A DNA stretch of 64,000 nucleotides from CAZQVN01 sp964596775. Its GTDB lineage: Bacteria; Eisenbacteria; RBG-16-71-46; JABDJR01; JAWXBZ01. Numbering within the stretch: position 1 is the first letter of the stretch; each line of letters opens with the position of its first letter. Positions 43,082-51,483 of the stretch are shown one piece after another. The DNA is taken from contig CAZQVN010000001.1 in NCBI GenBank assembly GCA_964596775.1, positions 186,001 to 250,000 of the forward strand, written 5' to 3'. Both the position numbers and the translations under genes were made by a program. The notes under the pieces are model-generated. The model saw nothing but the letters and a program-made list of their open reading frames with translations, was not told the origin of the DNA and searched no databases.

Positions 43082-44916
43082 AGACCAGCATCCGGCTGCG
43101 GCTCATCCTGGCGTTGCTCCTGTTCGTGCTCGTCGTCGGCATCCTCTCGTCGCTGTACGAGATCGCCTCCATCACCCGGATCGAACTGCGCGCCACGTAC
43201 CGGGGCGCCGAGGTGGCGGCCCAGATCGTGACCAGCCAGCTCCGCATCACGCTGATGAACGCCGGCTCCGGCGACCTCGTCGAAGCCGTGCGCCGCGACG
43301 CCCGGCTGGCGACGATCCTCAGGGATGCCCGGCAGATCACGCCGGCGGTGACCTACGTGGCCATTTCCGACTCCCTGCAGCGGGCGATCGTCCACTCCGA
43401 TTCGCTGCAGACGGGCCGGGTGATGGTGGCCCAGCCCAGCATCGAACCGCTCCCCGGAATCCTCATCCTCCGGCAGGCGGCGGCGATCCTCCGGGAGCCG
43501 GGCGCCTACGAAGTGTCCGTGCCGCTGCTGGCGGACGGCCGGGACTTCGCCACCGTCCGCCTCGGTCTCGGTGCGGAGATCCTGCGCGCCGACCTCGAGT
43601 CGATCGTGAGGTCGCACATCTGGAGGCTGCTCGCCCAGCTGCTCATGGCCGTCCTGCTCGGCGCCACGATCTCCTGGCTGCTGATCCACCGCCCCCTGCG
43701 GAGGATCGAGCAGGGGCTCATGCAGCTCCAGGGCGGCGATCTCGGTTTCCGGTTTCCCACGGAGGCCCGCAACGAGCTGTCGAGCCTGATGGGCCACATC
43801 AATGCGCTGAGCGAACACCTGGCCACGGAGCGCGGCGCCCTGCTGAGCCGGCAGGAGCACCTGGCCAGCGAAGGGGATGCCATCCGCCAGGCCGTGGACG
43901 CGCTGGACGACGGCATGCTCACGCTGGACGGAGAGGCCCGCGTGGTCATGGCCAACCGCCCCGCCTGCCGCATCCTCGGCGCGACGCTCCAGGAAGTGAC
44001 CGGGCATACGCTCGCCGCGATCTGCGGGCGGAACCATCCCCTGACCCGGGTCGCCGAACGGTCGTTCGCCGGAACGCTCAAGTCGGAATCCGTCCAGGTC
44101 GAGATGGACACGGAGGAAGGGCCGCGGGTGTTCATCACGACCTGTCAGCTCGTCGGGGACAGCTCCGCGCCGGAAGGGGCCCTGTTGACCCTCCGCGACT
44201 ACGGGCGCGTGCGGAGGCTGCAGGAGCTGGTCGATCACGCCCACGTGCTGTCCCGCCTGGGGCGCATGGCGGCCGGGGTGGCCCACGAGGTCCGCAATCC
44301 GCTCAACGCGATGAACATCCACCTCGAACTGCTGAAGCAGGACGTGGCGGACAACGGCTCGCCGAAGGCCGGCGAGAGAATCGAAACGGTGCAGCGCGAG
44401 ATCGCACGGATGGAGCGGGTCATTTTCGGTTTCCTGAAGCTGACCCGGCTCAAGGAGCTGAGCCTGGGGCGGGTGAAACTGGAACCGCTGGTTCGCGACC
44501 TGGTTCTCCTCGTGGAACCGGAAGCCCGGATGGCGGGCGTGGAATTCGAGTTCGACGCGACCGCCGAAGTACCGGATATTTATGGAGATGAAGAGGTTCT
44601 TCGCCAGGCGCTCCTGAATGTCTTCCGAAACGCAATCCAGGCTTCACGCCCCGGTTCGCTTCCTGTTAAGGTTTCCCTCCGATCCGAGGAGGGAGGAGCG
44701 TGCCTTCAGGTTCAGGATCACGGGCAGGGAATCGCCGCCGAACTGCACTCCCGGATCTTCGATCTCTATTTCACGACGAAGAAGGACGGTACCGGAGTTG
44801 GACTGGCCCTCGTTCAGCAGGCCGTCGAAATGCACGGCGGCACCATCACGGTACGGAGCGAACCCGACCGGGGAGCGCTCTTCACGATCTGCTTTCCCGC
44901 GCTCATCCCCGCCTGA
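43078..44916 (+). CDS. Sensor histidine kinase with PAS domain, partner of the NtrC-type regulator
   Basis: 612 residues. A first membrane helix (LILALLLFVLVVGILSSLY) and a second at about 182-204 (WRLLAQLLMAVLLGATISWL) flank a periplasmic sensor region of about 150 residues. HAMP and a PAS domain (AVDALDDGMLTLDGEARVVM) follow. His403 lies in GVAHEVRNPLNAMN, and the ATPase domain has NVFRNAIQ, DHGQGIAAE and GTGVGLALVQQ. The long extracytoplasmic region suggests an envelope or small-molecule signal. The GTG start overlaps the regulator stop (GTGA), so the two form an operon. Confidence 0.94.
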   Translation: MKTSIRLRLILALLLFVLVVGILSSLYEIASITRIELRATYRGAEVAAQIVTSQLRITLMNAGSGDLVEAVRRDARLATILRDARQITPAVTYVAISDSLQRAIVHSDSLQTGRVMVAQPSIEPLPGILILRQAAAILREPGAYEVSVPLLADGRDFATVRLGLGAEILRADLESIVRSHIWRLLAQLLMAVLLGATISWLLIHRPLRRIEQGLMQLQGGDLGFRFPTEARNELSSLMGHINALSEHLATERGALLSRQEHLASEGDAIRQAVDALDDGMLTLDGEARVVMANRPACRILGATLQEVTGHTLAAICGRNHPLTRVAERSFAGTLKSESVQVEMDTEEGPRVFITTCQLVGDSSAPEGALLTLRDYGRVRRLQELVDHAHVLSRLGRMAAGVAHEVRNPLNAMNIHLELLKQDVADNGSPKAGERIETVQREIARMERVIFGFLKLTRLKELSLGRVKLEPLVRDLVLLVEPEARMAGVEFEFDATAEVPDIYGDEEVLRQALLNVFRNAIQASRPGSLPVKVSLRSEEGGACLQVQDHGQGIAAELHSRIFDLYFTTKKDGTGVGLALVQQAVEMHGGTITVRSEPDRGALFTICFPALIPA

Positions 44917-44917
44917 G

Positions 44918-45487
44918 GTGATCGCTTCGGCCGCGCGCGCCCACCGAACCGATCCGCCCCCGCCGTTCGCCGCCCGGCGTTCTTCTTTCCTGCTGATCGG
45001 CGCCGTCGCCGCCACGTTCCTCAGCGGGTGCTCGCTGTTCCGGAGCTCCCCGCCCACCGAACCGACCGCCGTCACGGGATCTTCCTCCGGCGCGGACAGC
45101 GCGGCGGCCCGCAAACCGGCCGCCCCGGCGCAGAGGAAACCGGCACCAACGACCGGAAGCGCGGCGGTCGCGGACACGACGAAACCGGCCGCCACGACGT
45201 CCCCGGCGCCCGAGCCGGCCGGCGGTCCGACGATCAGCGTCCGCATGACGCCCGAGGAAACGGCGGAACGAAAGAAATTCTTCTCGGCCGAGGCGCTCCG
45301 GGCCACCCGCGCGCTGGAGGCGATCCGGAACAAACCGTTGACGCAGCTGCAGCAGGAGCAGATGGCCTCCGCCGACCGCTTCCTGGCCGAGGCGCGGAGT
45401 GCCCTGGACCAGGATCTGTACAGGGCCTGCACGCTCGCCGAAAAGGCGCGGATCATCGCCGAGGAGCTGGAGAAAAAGGTCCGCTGA
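44918..45487 (+). CDS. Small lipoprotein downstream of the two-component system
   Basis: 189 residues. A basic N-terminus and hydrophobic core end in the lipobox TFLSGC. A low-complexity alanine, proline and threonine-rich linker of about 90 residues leads to a charged helical C-terminus (MTPEETAERKKFFSAEALRA, ADRFLAEARSALDQD, LAEKARIIAEELEKK). The end resembles a TPR-like or DUF4398-like helical hairpin. No named family is certain. The GTG at 44918 begins one base after the kinase stop, so translation is probably coupled. It could sense or report envelope state to the kinase (inference). Confidence 0.65.
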   Translation: MIASAARAHRTDPPPPFAARRSSFLLIGAVAATFLSGCSLFRSSPPTEPTAVTGSSSGADSAAARKPAAPAQRKPAPTTGSAAVADTTKPAATTSPAPEPAGGPTISVRMTPEETAERKKFFSAEALRATRALEAIRNKPLTQLQQEQMASADRFLAEARSALDQDLYRACTLAEKARIIAEELEKKVR

Positions 45488-45489
45488 CC

Positions 45490-47382
45490 CTACGCCCCCT
45501 CGTAGTCCGACAGGATCCGCGGCGGAACCGCGGCTCGCAGGGCATTCACCACCGCGAAGACGTCGATGATCTCCTGGGTGACCGCTCCCGCCACCGGAGG
45601 CAGCAGGCCGAACGCCGCCAGGATCATCCCGGCCACGCTCAGGGCCATCCCCCCCACGGCGCTCTGCAGCGCGATCGTCCGGAGGTTCGTGCCGATGTGC
45701 ATGAGCTCGTCCACGTGGTGCAGCGAGCTGTCGAGGATCACCGCGCCGGCCGCCTCGGCGGTGATGTCGCTTCCCTTGCCGAACGCGATCCCCACCGTGG
45801 CGGCGGTCAGGGCGGGCGCGTCGTTGATGCCGTCCCCCACGAAGACGGTGTCGGCCCGGGCGGTCTCGGCGCGGACGAGGGCCAGTTTCTGCTCCGGGGT
45901 CTGCTCGGCGTGCACCTCGGTGATCCCCACCCGCTCCGCGAGATAACGGACTTCCGACTCGCGGTCGCCGGACACGATGAGGACGCGGTCGAAGCCGTGA
46001 CGGGGGCTCAGATGCCGGATGAACGAGCCCCCCTCCTTCCTGGGTTCGTCGCGGAACCGCCCCGCGGCGGCGGGGCGGCCGTCCACCATCACGATGCACT
46101 CCATGCCCGAAACCGCGGGCGGCAGGCCGTCCAGCGCCTCCGGTGCCGCCGCCGCCAGTTTTTTACGGCTGGTGATGCGGACGTCGCGGCCGTTCACCCG
46201 ACCGCTGAGCCCCTCCCCGGGGAGTTCGCTGACCGCGGAAGCCTCGGGGAGGCGGAGCTTTCTCTCGCGGGCCGCGCGCACCACGGACGCGGCCAGCGGG
46301 TGCCGCGAATACTGCTCGAGGCCGGCCATGAGCGACAGGATCTCGTCCGCCGAAAATCCGGGAACCGGCACGACCTCGGTGAGGACCGGCTCGCCGTAGG
46401 TCAGCGTTCCGGTCTTGTCGAACATCGCCGTGCGGCAGGTGCCGATCCGCTCGAGGATTCCCGGATCCTTGATGATGATGCCGCGCCGCGCCGCCAGCGA
46501 GATCGACCCGATCAGCGCCACCGGGATCGCGATGAGGAGCGGACAGGGGGTGGCCACGACGAGCACGGCAAGGAACCGGATCGGTTCGCCGGACAGGATC
46601 CAGGCCAGCAGCGCCACGGCGATCGCCACCGGCGTGTACACGGCGCCGAGTTGATCGCCGAGACGGCGGATGCGGGGCCGGCGCTGTTCCGATTCCTTCA
46701 TCACCGCCATGATCCGCGCGTAGCGCGAGTCGATGGCCTGGCGGTCCGCCCGGATCGTCAGCGCCGTGACGGCGTTGATCGCCCCGGAGAGCACCGGCGA
46801 TCCGGGCGCCTTCGACATCACGTAGGGTTCCCCGGTCAGGTAGGACTCGTCCATGGACCCGTGCCCTTCGAGGACGGTGCCGTCGACGGGGCAGATCTCG
46901 TGGGGGAGGATCACGAGCGTGTCCCCCACGTTCACCTCCTCCAGGGGCAGGTCGACGATTTCCCCGTCGGTCCGGCGGTGCGCCAGCGACGGCATGCGCC
47001 GGGCCAGCGCGTCGAGAACGGACGAAGCGCTCCGGACCGCGTAGCTTTCCAGCGCCTGGCCACCAGTCAGCATGAGGACGACCAGCGTGCCGGCCAGGTA
47101 CTCCCCCATCAGGATGGAAGCGAGGATGGAGAGGCCGGCCAGCAGGTCGGAGGAGAACTCGCGGCGCAGGAGGTTCCGGAGAAGCCCGAGAACCAGGGGC
47201 GCCCCGCCCAGGACGAGGACGGCCACGAGCGGAAGGTCGGCCGCATCCAGCCCCTGGACCTCACCGGTGACCCGGAGCGCGTAGCGAAGAAACAGGTGAA
47301 GGAAAATGCCCAGAATGGCCAGGATCGCGATCCGGGTCTCGCGCGTTCGGAAATCGATGATCTCCGTGAGGGAAAATCGCAT
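45490..47382 (-). CDS. P1B-type heavy-metal ATPase without N-terminal metal-binding domain
   Basis: 630 residues. The transmembrane metal motif is VVATPCPLLIA, so TPC replaces the CPC of copper and zinc pumps. The phosphorylation site is FDKTGTLTYGEP, the P1B signature SRHPLAASVV and the hinge VFVGDGINDAPALTAA are intact. The actuator loop reads LTGEPY rather than TGES. There is no HMA or histidine-rich N-terminus, and the protein is about 100 residues shorter than usual. TPC-type ATPases are linked to nickel or iron in some bacteria, but specificity is unsure here. It ends two bases from the convergent lipoprotein gene. The ATG at 47382 lacks a strong ribosome binding site. Confidence 0.88.
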   Translation of the reverse strand: MRFSLTEIIDFRTRETRIAILAILGIFLHLFLRYALRVTGEVQGLDAADLPLVAVLVLGGAPLVLGLLRNLLRREFSSDLLAGLSILASILMGEYLAGTLVVLMLTGGQALESYAVRSASSVLDALARRMPSLAHRRTDGEIVDLPLEEVNVGDTLVILPHEICPVDGTVLEGHGSMDESYLTGEPYVMSKAPGSPVLSGAINAVTALTIRADRQAIDSRYARIMAVMKESEQRRPRIRRLGDQLGAVYTPVAIAVALLAWILSGEPIRFLAVLVVATPCPLLIAIPVALIGSISLAARRGIIIKDPGILERIGTCRTAMFDKTGTLTYGEPVLTEVVPVPGFSADEILSLMAGLEQYSRHPLAASVVRAARERKLRLPEASAVSELPGEGLSGRVNGRDVRITSRKKLAAAAPEALDGLPPAVSGMECIVMVDGRPAAAGRFRDEPRKEGGSFIRHLSPRHGFDRVLIVSGDRESEVRYLAERVGITEVHAEQTPEQKLALVRAETARADTVFVGDGINDAPALTAATVGIAFGKGSDITAEAAGAVILDSSLHHVDELMHIGTNLRTIALQSAVGGMALSVAGMILAAFGLLPPVAGAVTQEIIDVFAVVNALRAAVPPRILSDYEGA

Positions 47383-47420
47383 CGTGCCGATGACTCTAGC
47401 AGACCCGCGGCATGGCCGGG

Positions 47421-47448
47421 TTGGACCCCGCGGCGGTTGTGATACAAT
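47421..47448 (+). promoter_or_regulatory. Sigma-70-like promoter of the ferredoxin gene
   Basis: TTGGAC (47421-47426), 16 bases and TACAAT (47443-47448), preceded by TG as in an extended -10. It lies 52 bases before the ATG at 47501. Confidence 0.6.
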
Positions 47449-47500
47449 GCCTCCTCGTCCTCCGGCCTTGCCGGAAGTAACCCGTTTCGAGGACCGAATC

Positions 47501-47908
47501 ATGTCCGACGAAGACAACGACGCACCGGAAGAGACCGCGGAAGCAGCGGAAGCCGGTACCGCCACGGCCAAACCGAAACCGGCAGCCAAGGCGCCCAAGC
47601 CGAAGCGGAAACCGAAGAACCTGGCCGTCATCGACCAGCGCGGCTGCACGGGGTGCGAGTGGTGCATCCCGATCTGCCCGGTCGACGCCATCAACCTGGT
47701 CCCCGGCGACGAGCACCCGCTCCTGAACAAGCTCGTGGAGATCGACTACGACATCTGCATCGGCTGCGTGCTCTGTTCGGAAATCTGCCCGTGGGACACG
47801 ATCGTCCGCATCCCGTACGACGAGGCCCTGGCCCTGGCGCCGAGCGTCACGACACGGCGATTCCAGGACGTCCCGGTGGAAAACCGCATCGAAGGAAAGA
47901 AGTGGTAG
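47501..47908 (+). CDS. Two-[4Fe-4S] ferredoxin
   Basis: 135 residues. The first 40 residues are a disordered extension, acidic then lysine, proline and alanine-rich. Two cluster motifs follow: Cys49, 52, 55, 59 (CTGCEWCIPICP) and Cys86, 89, 92, 96 (CIGCVLCSEICP), each with the proline typical of bacterial ferredoxins. It carries low-potential electrons in the cytoplasm; the partner is unknown. The strong promoter and terminator on either side make it monocistronic. GAGGAC precedes the ATG. Confidence 0.9.
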   Translation: MSDEDNDAPEETAEAAEAGTATAKPKPAAKAPKPKRKPKNLAVIDQRGCTGCEWCIPICPVDAINLVPGDEHPLLNKLVEIDYDICIGCVLCSEICPWDTIVRIPYDEALALAPSVTTRRFQDVPVENRIEGKKW

Positions 47909-47943
47909 ACTGGCCGGCCTGACGGGCCCGGACATCACATTAT

Positions 47944-47970
47944 AAAGGGGTCCCTTCGGGCCCCTTTTTT
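47944..47970 (+). terminator. Rho-independent terminator after the ferredoxin gene
   Basis: AAAGGGG and CCCCTTT with inner CCC/GGG form a stem (one bulged T) capped by TTC and followed by a T-run (47965-47970). The next gene starts 19 bases later. Confidence 0.85.
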
Positions 47971-47988
47971 CTTGGTCGGAGGAGCGGC

Positions 47989-49020
47989 ATGCGCGCGATC
48001 GTCTTCAACGAGCATGGTGACGAATCGGTCCTGAAACAGGCCGACCTTCCCGAACCCGCCGCGGCACGCGGGCGGGTCGTGGTGGCGCTGGAGGCCGCGG
48101 GGCTGAACCGCCTGGACCTGGCCATCCGCAAGGGACTTCCGGGGATACGGGTGTCCCTCCCCCACACGCTCGGCACCGAAGGGTACGGACGCGTCCACGC
48201 CGTCGGGCCGGACGTGACCCACCTGAAACCGGGCGACCCGGTGGTCGTGACCCCCGGTTCCTCCTGCGGCGCCTGCGAGGCCTGCGCCGCCGGACAGGAC
48301 ACGCTCTGCCGCGGCTACCGGATGCTCGGCTACCAGGAGCCGGGCTGCTACGCGGAGATGGTCGACGCCCCCGCCACGTCCGTGTACCCGGCCGGCCCGG
48401 CGCTGACACCGGTCGAGTGGGCCGCCGCGCCGCTCGTCTACCTGACCGTCTGGCGGATGCTCATGACGCTTGCCGAACTCCGCCAGGGGGAAACCGTCCT
48501 CGTCCAGGCGGCGGGGAGCGGCGTCGGCATGGCGGCCGTCCAGATCGCCGGCCTGATGAACGCCGAGATCATCGCCACAGCCGGGTCGGACGAAAAACTC
48601 GCGAAGGCCCGCGAACTCGGAGCGCACCGGATCATCAACTACACGACGCAGGACGTGGCGCAGCAGGTCCGGGTGATGACGGACGGGCGCGGCGTCGACG
48701 TGGTCGTGGAGCATACCGGCGGCGCCACCTGGGAAGGCAGCCTCAGGAGCCTCGCCCGGGGAGGGCGGCTCGTCACCTGCGGGGCCACGACGGAACCGGT
48801 GATCACGATGGACCTGCGCCACCTGTTCGCGAAACAGTTCCGGCTGCTCGGATCGTACATGGGGAGCCGCGGCGAACTCGTCGAGGTCCTGAAGCTCCTG
48901 AACCGCGGGATCCTGAAGCCGGTCGTGGACCGCGCGTTCCCACTGGCCGAAGCGGCGGAGGCTCATCGTTATCTCGACAGCCGGGCGCAGTTCGGAAAAG
49001 TGGTGCTGACCCGCGGATGA
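47989..49020 (+). CDS. Zinc-binding alcohol dehydrogenase-like protein (structural zinc only)
   Basis: 343 residues of the MDR superfamily. The structural zinc loop is complete with four cysteines in SSCGACEACAAGQDTLC. The catalytic zinc ligands are missing: GLNRLDLAIRKG stands where Cys is expected and GTEGYG replaces GHE. The cofactor loop AAGSGVGMAAVQIA sits near residue 180. This combination is seen in zinc-containing quinone reductase-like enzymes. GGAGGAGCG precedes the ATG. Its stop overlaps the ATG of the DASS transporter (ATGA), suggesting a shared substrate route (inference). Confidence 0.85.
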   Translation: MRAIVFNEHGDESVLKQADLPEPAAARGRVVVALEAAGLNRLDLAIRKGLPGIRVSLPHTLGTEGYGRVHAVGPDVTHLKPGDPVVVTPGSSCGACEACAAGQDTLCRGYRMLGYQEPGCYAEMVDAPATSVYPAGPALTPVEWAAAPLVYLTVWRMLMTLAELRQGETVLVQAAGSGVGMAAVQIAGLMNAEIIATAGSDEKLAKARELGAHRIINYTTQDVAQQVRVMTDGRGVDVVVEHTGGATWEGSLRSLARGGRLVTCGATTEPVITMDLRHLFAKQFRLLGSYMGSRGELVEVLKLLNRGILKPVVDRAFPLAEAAEAHRYLDSRAQFGKVVLTRG

Positions 49021-50582
49021 GCGCCTCTCCCGAACCGCGGACGATCACGCCGGCGCTGTTCCGCGAGGCGCTGTCCCCCGCCGAGGCCGCTTTCGAGGAA
49101 AGGCGGAAATCGGCGGGGCTGGTCATGGCCCCGGCGCTGTTTCTCCTTGTCTGGTTCCTGCCGTTCTCCGGGCTGTCCACCGAAGCGCACCGGCTCGCCG
49201 CGATCCTCTCCGGCGTCATCGCGCTCTGGATGACCGAGGCGATTCCGCTCCCGGTCACCGGGATGCTCGGCGTGGCGCTGGCCGTGATCTGCGGCGTCGA
49301 CTCCGCGCGGGAAACGCTGGAGCCGTTCTCCAATCACCTTGTTTTCCTGATGATCGGCGGCTTCATTCTGGCCGAGGCGATCTTCGTTCACGGCCTGAAC
49401 CGGCGGTTCGCGTTCGCGGTCCTGTCGCTGCCGTGGGTCGGGGCGCGGCCGGGGCGGATTCTCGTGGCGTACGCGGTGGTCACCGCGTTCCTGTCGATGT
49501 GGGTGTCGAACACGGCCTCGACCGCGCTGATGATGCCGATCGGGATGTCGCTGCTGTCGTTTCTCTACCTGAAGCGGACCGACGCTTCCGGCCGGGAGAT
49601 GCCGGTGCCGAACCGGGATTTCGCCACCGCGCTGATGCTCACCACCGCGTTCGCGGCGTCGCTCGGCGGCCTGATGACGCCGGTCGGCACGCCGACGAAC
49701 CTGATCGGCATGGGGTTCATCCGCGAGCAGCTCGACATCCGGATCAACTTCTTCCAGTGGGTGTTCCTGGCGGCGCCGATCGTCGGCATCCTTCTCGCCT
49801 GGACGGTGTTCACGCTGCACCGCGGCGCGCCGGCCGGGATCCGGGAAATCCCCGGCGGGCGTCACTACATCATCGCCGAGCGGCGTCACCTCGGACCACT
49901 CTCCTACGGAGAGCGCAACGTTCTCGTGATCTTCGCCATCACGATTTTCCTGTGGATCCTTCCGGGCGCGCTCGGCCTCATCTACGGCACCGGCGCCGGC
50001 ACGATCACGCAGGCGGTCGGCGAGCGCCTGCCCGAGGGGATCGTGGCGCTGCTCGGCGCCTCGGTCCTGTTCATCCTGCCGCTCTCCACCACCGACCGCC
50101 GGCCCACGCTGGCCTGGTCGGACGCCGTGAAGATCGACTGGGGCACGGTGCTGCTCCTCGGCACCGGCATGGCGCTGGGGCGGCTCACCGACCGCTCCGG
50201 CCTCGCGGCGTCGATCGGCGAGGGGCTGGCCACCGCGCTTCCGAACGGGTCGATGCTCGCCCTCCTGGTCGCGGCCACGTTCGCGGCGGTCCTGATCAGC
50301 GAAACGACCTCGAACATGGCGTCGGTGACCATGCTCGTTCCGCTGGTGATCCCGATCGCCCGGGGCGCCGGCGTGGACCCGCTGCTTCCGGCGCTCGGAG
50401 CCACGATCGGCGGAAGCCTCGGGTTCATGCTCCCGGTGTCGACGCCGCCGAACGCGCTCGTGTACGGATCGGGTTACGTTCCGATCGCGAAGATGGTGCG
50501 CTACGGCGTGTTCCTGGATTTGATGGGGGTCGTGGCGGTGGTGGCGGTGCTGTATTTTCTGGGACCGGTGGTGCTGGGGTAG
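49017..50582 (+). CDS. DASS/SLC13-family anion:sodium symporter
   Basis: 521 residues with about 11-12 membrane helices. Both SNT-type motifs of the divalent anion:Na+ symporter family are present: MWVSNTASTALMMPIG and ISETTSNMASVTMLVP. MTEAIPLPVTGMLG and PVSTPPNALVYGSGYV also fit. Substrates in the family are C4-dicarboxylates, citrate or sulfate. The long early C-terminal half loop (GGRHYIIAERRHLGP) is normal. The ATG at 49017 overlaps the stop of the alcohol dehydrogenase-like gene. Confidence 0.92.
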   Translation: MSASPEPRTITPALFREALSPAEAAFEERRKSAGLVMAPALFLLVWFLPFSGLSTEAHRLAAILSGVIALWMTEAIPLPVTGMLGVALAVICGVDSARETLEPFSNHLVFLMIGGFILAEAIFVHGLNRRFAFAVLSLPWVGARPGRILVAYAVVTAFLSMWVSNTASTALMMPIGMSLLSFLYLKRTDASGREMPVPNRDFATALMLTTAFAASLGGLMTPVGTPTNLIGMGFIREQLDIRINFFQWVFLAAPIVGILLAWTVFTLHRGAPAGIREIPGGRHYIIAERRHLGPLSYGERNVLVIFAITIFLWILPGALGLIYGTGAGTITQAVGERLPEGIVALLGASVLFILPLSTTDRRPTLAWSDAVKIDWGTVLLLGTGMALGRLTDRSGLAASIGEGLATALPNGSMLALLVAATFAAVLISETTSNMASVTMLVPLVIPIARGAGVDPLLPALGATIGGSLGFMLPVSTPPNALVYGSGYVPIAKMVRYGVFLDLMGVVAVVAVLYFLGPVVLG

Positions 50583-50681
50583 GACCCTTCCCCCCCTTCT
50601 TTCCCGACTGGCAAGACGCCTGCCGAGGGTTTAAACTGGTCCCCGGGCCTCGACGTCACTTTCGCCAAGGGGCAGGACGAC

Positions 50682-51035
50682 ATGCACGCACAGGACCTGA
50701 CAACCCTCGTCAACCACCGCGCCCGCACCGCCGTGCGCCGGGCGGAACTGGCGCCGGGCGACCGGCTCCTGGTTCAGACCCGGAATTCCTGGTACACGAT
50801 TCTGCCGCTGGGGCGCGATCTCTACGACGTTTCCGGAGGCTGGTTCGACCGCCAGGAGCGGAAACCCGAACCCACCACGATCTCCGGCTGCACGTTCGGC
50901 GGCCGGGCCATCGACACCCGGGTCGTGGCCGGCCAGGGGCTCTTTCTCGAGTTCGGCAACAAGGTCACGACCACCCGGATTCAGCACGTCTGCCTGATCC
51001 GCTCCGCGGAACGGCTGACATCCCGCACTCGCTGA
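50682..51035 (+). CDS. Hypothetical 117-residue protein
   Basis: I do not recognise a family. The protein is small, basic and probably cytoplasmic, with no signal or membrane segment, and has beta-rich spacing (DRLLVQTRNSWYTILPLG, DLYDVSGGWFDRQ, LFLEFGNKVTTTRIQHVCLI). Two cysteines occur, in SGCTFGG and HVCLI. GGGGCAGGA precedes the ATG at 50682. It sits 99 bases after the transporter and 21 bases before the phosphatase gene, so it may be co-expressed with the latter. Confidence 0.65.
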   Translation: MHAQDLTTLVNHRARTAVRRAELAPGDRLLVQTRNSWYTILPLGRDLYDVSGGWFDRQERKPEPTTISGCTFGGRAIDTRVVAGQGLFLEFGNKVTTTRIQHVCLIRSAERLTSRTR

Positions 51036-51056
51036 CGCCGACCACCAGGGGGTTCT

Positions 51057-51479
51057 TTGGAAATCGTCCACGTTGACGACCGGGAAGGTCTGTATGTTGC
51101 CTCGGAAATCGACGACTGGGATCTCGTCCGGAAACTCGATATCCGGGTGATCATCGACCTCGAGGGAGGTCTCGATCACGGCGTGCCCACGGTTCCCGAC
51201 ACCATTCTCTACATCTACCTGCCGATGGAAGATCACCTGCAGCTGCCGAACCTCGTGAAGCTCCATGCCGTGGCGTCGATGTCCGCGGATCTCTACAGCC
51301 AGGGACTGCGCGTCCTCTCCCACTGCGGGATGGGGCTGAACCGGTCGCCGCTGATGGCCGGAGTCATCATGAGGAAGCTGGGATGGAACGGGCCCGACAT
51401 CGTGTCGCGGCTCCAGGAGCGCCGGCCGGGAGCACTCTACAATGATGTCTTCTGCGACTTTGTCCGCGGCCTGAGGTGA
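51057..51479 (+). CDS. Dual-specificity (tyrosine) protein phosphatase
   Basis: 140 residues, a minimal DSP fold. The active site is SHCGMGLNRS with Cys90 and Arg96, and the upstream general acid is probably Asp59 in LPMEDHL. The C-terminus LQERRPGALYNDVFCDFVRG keeps the usual helical end. Such enzymes dephosphorylate tyrosine or serine/threonine residues, sugars or phosphoinositides. No protein kinase is visible in the window. The TTG at 51057 is used, with the weak site CAGGGGG upstream. A second cysteine in FCDFVRG could protect the active site by disulfide formation (inference). Confidence 0.82.
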   Translation: MEIVHVDDREGLYVASEIDDWDLVRKLDIRVIIDLEGGLDHGVPTVPDTILYIYLPMEDHLQLPNLVKLHAVASMSADLYSQGLRVLSHCGMGLNRSPLMAGVIMRKLGWNGPDIVSRLQERRPGALYNDVFCDFVRGLR

Positions 51480-51483
51480 TTTC

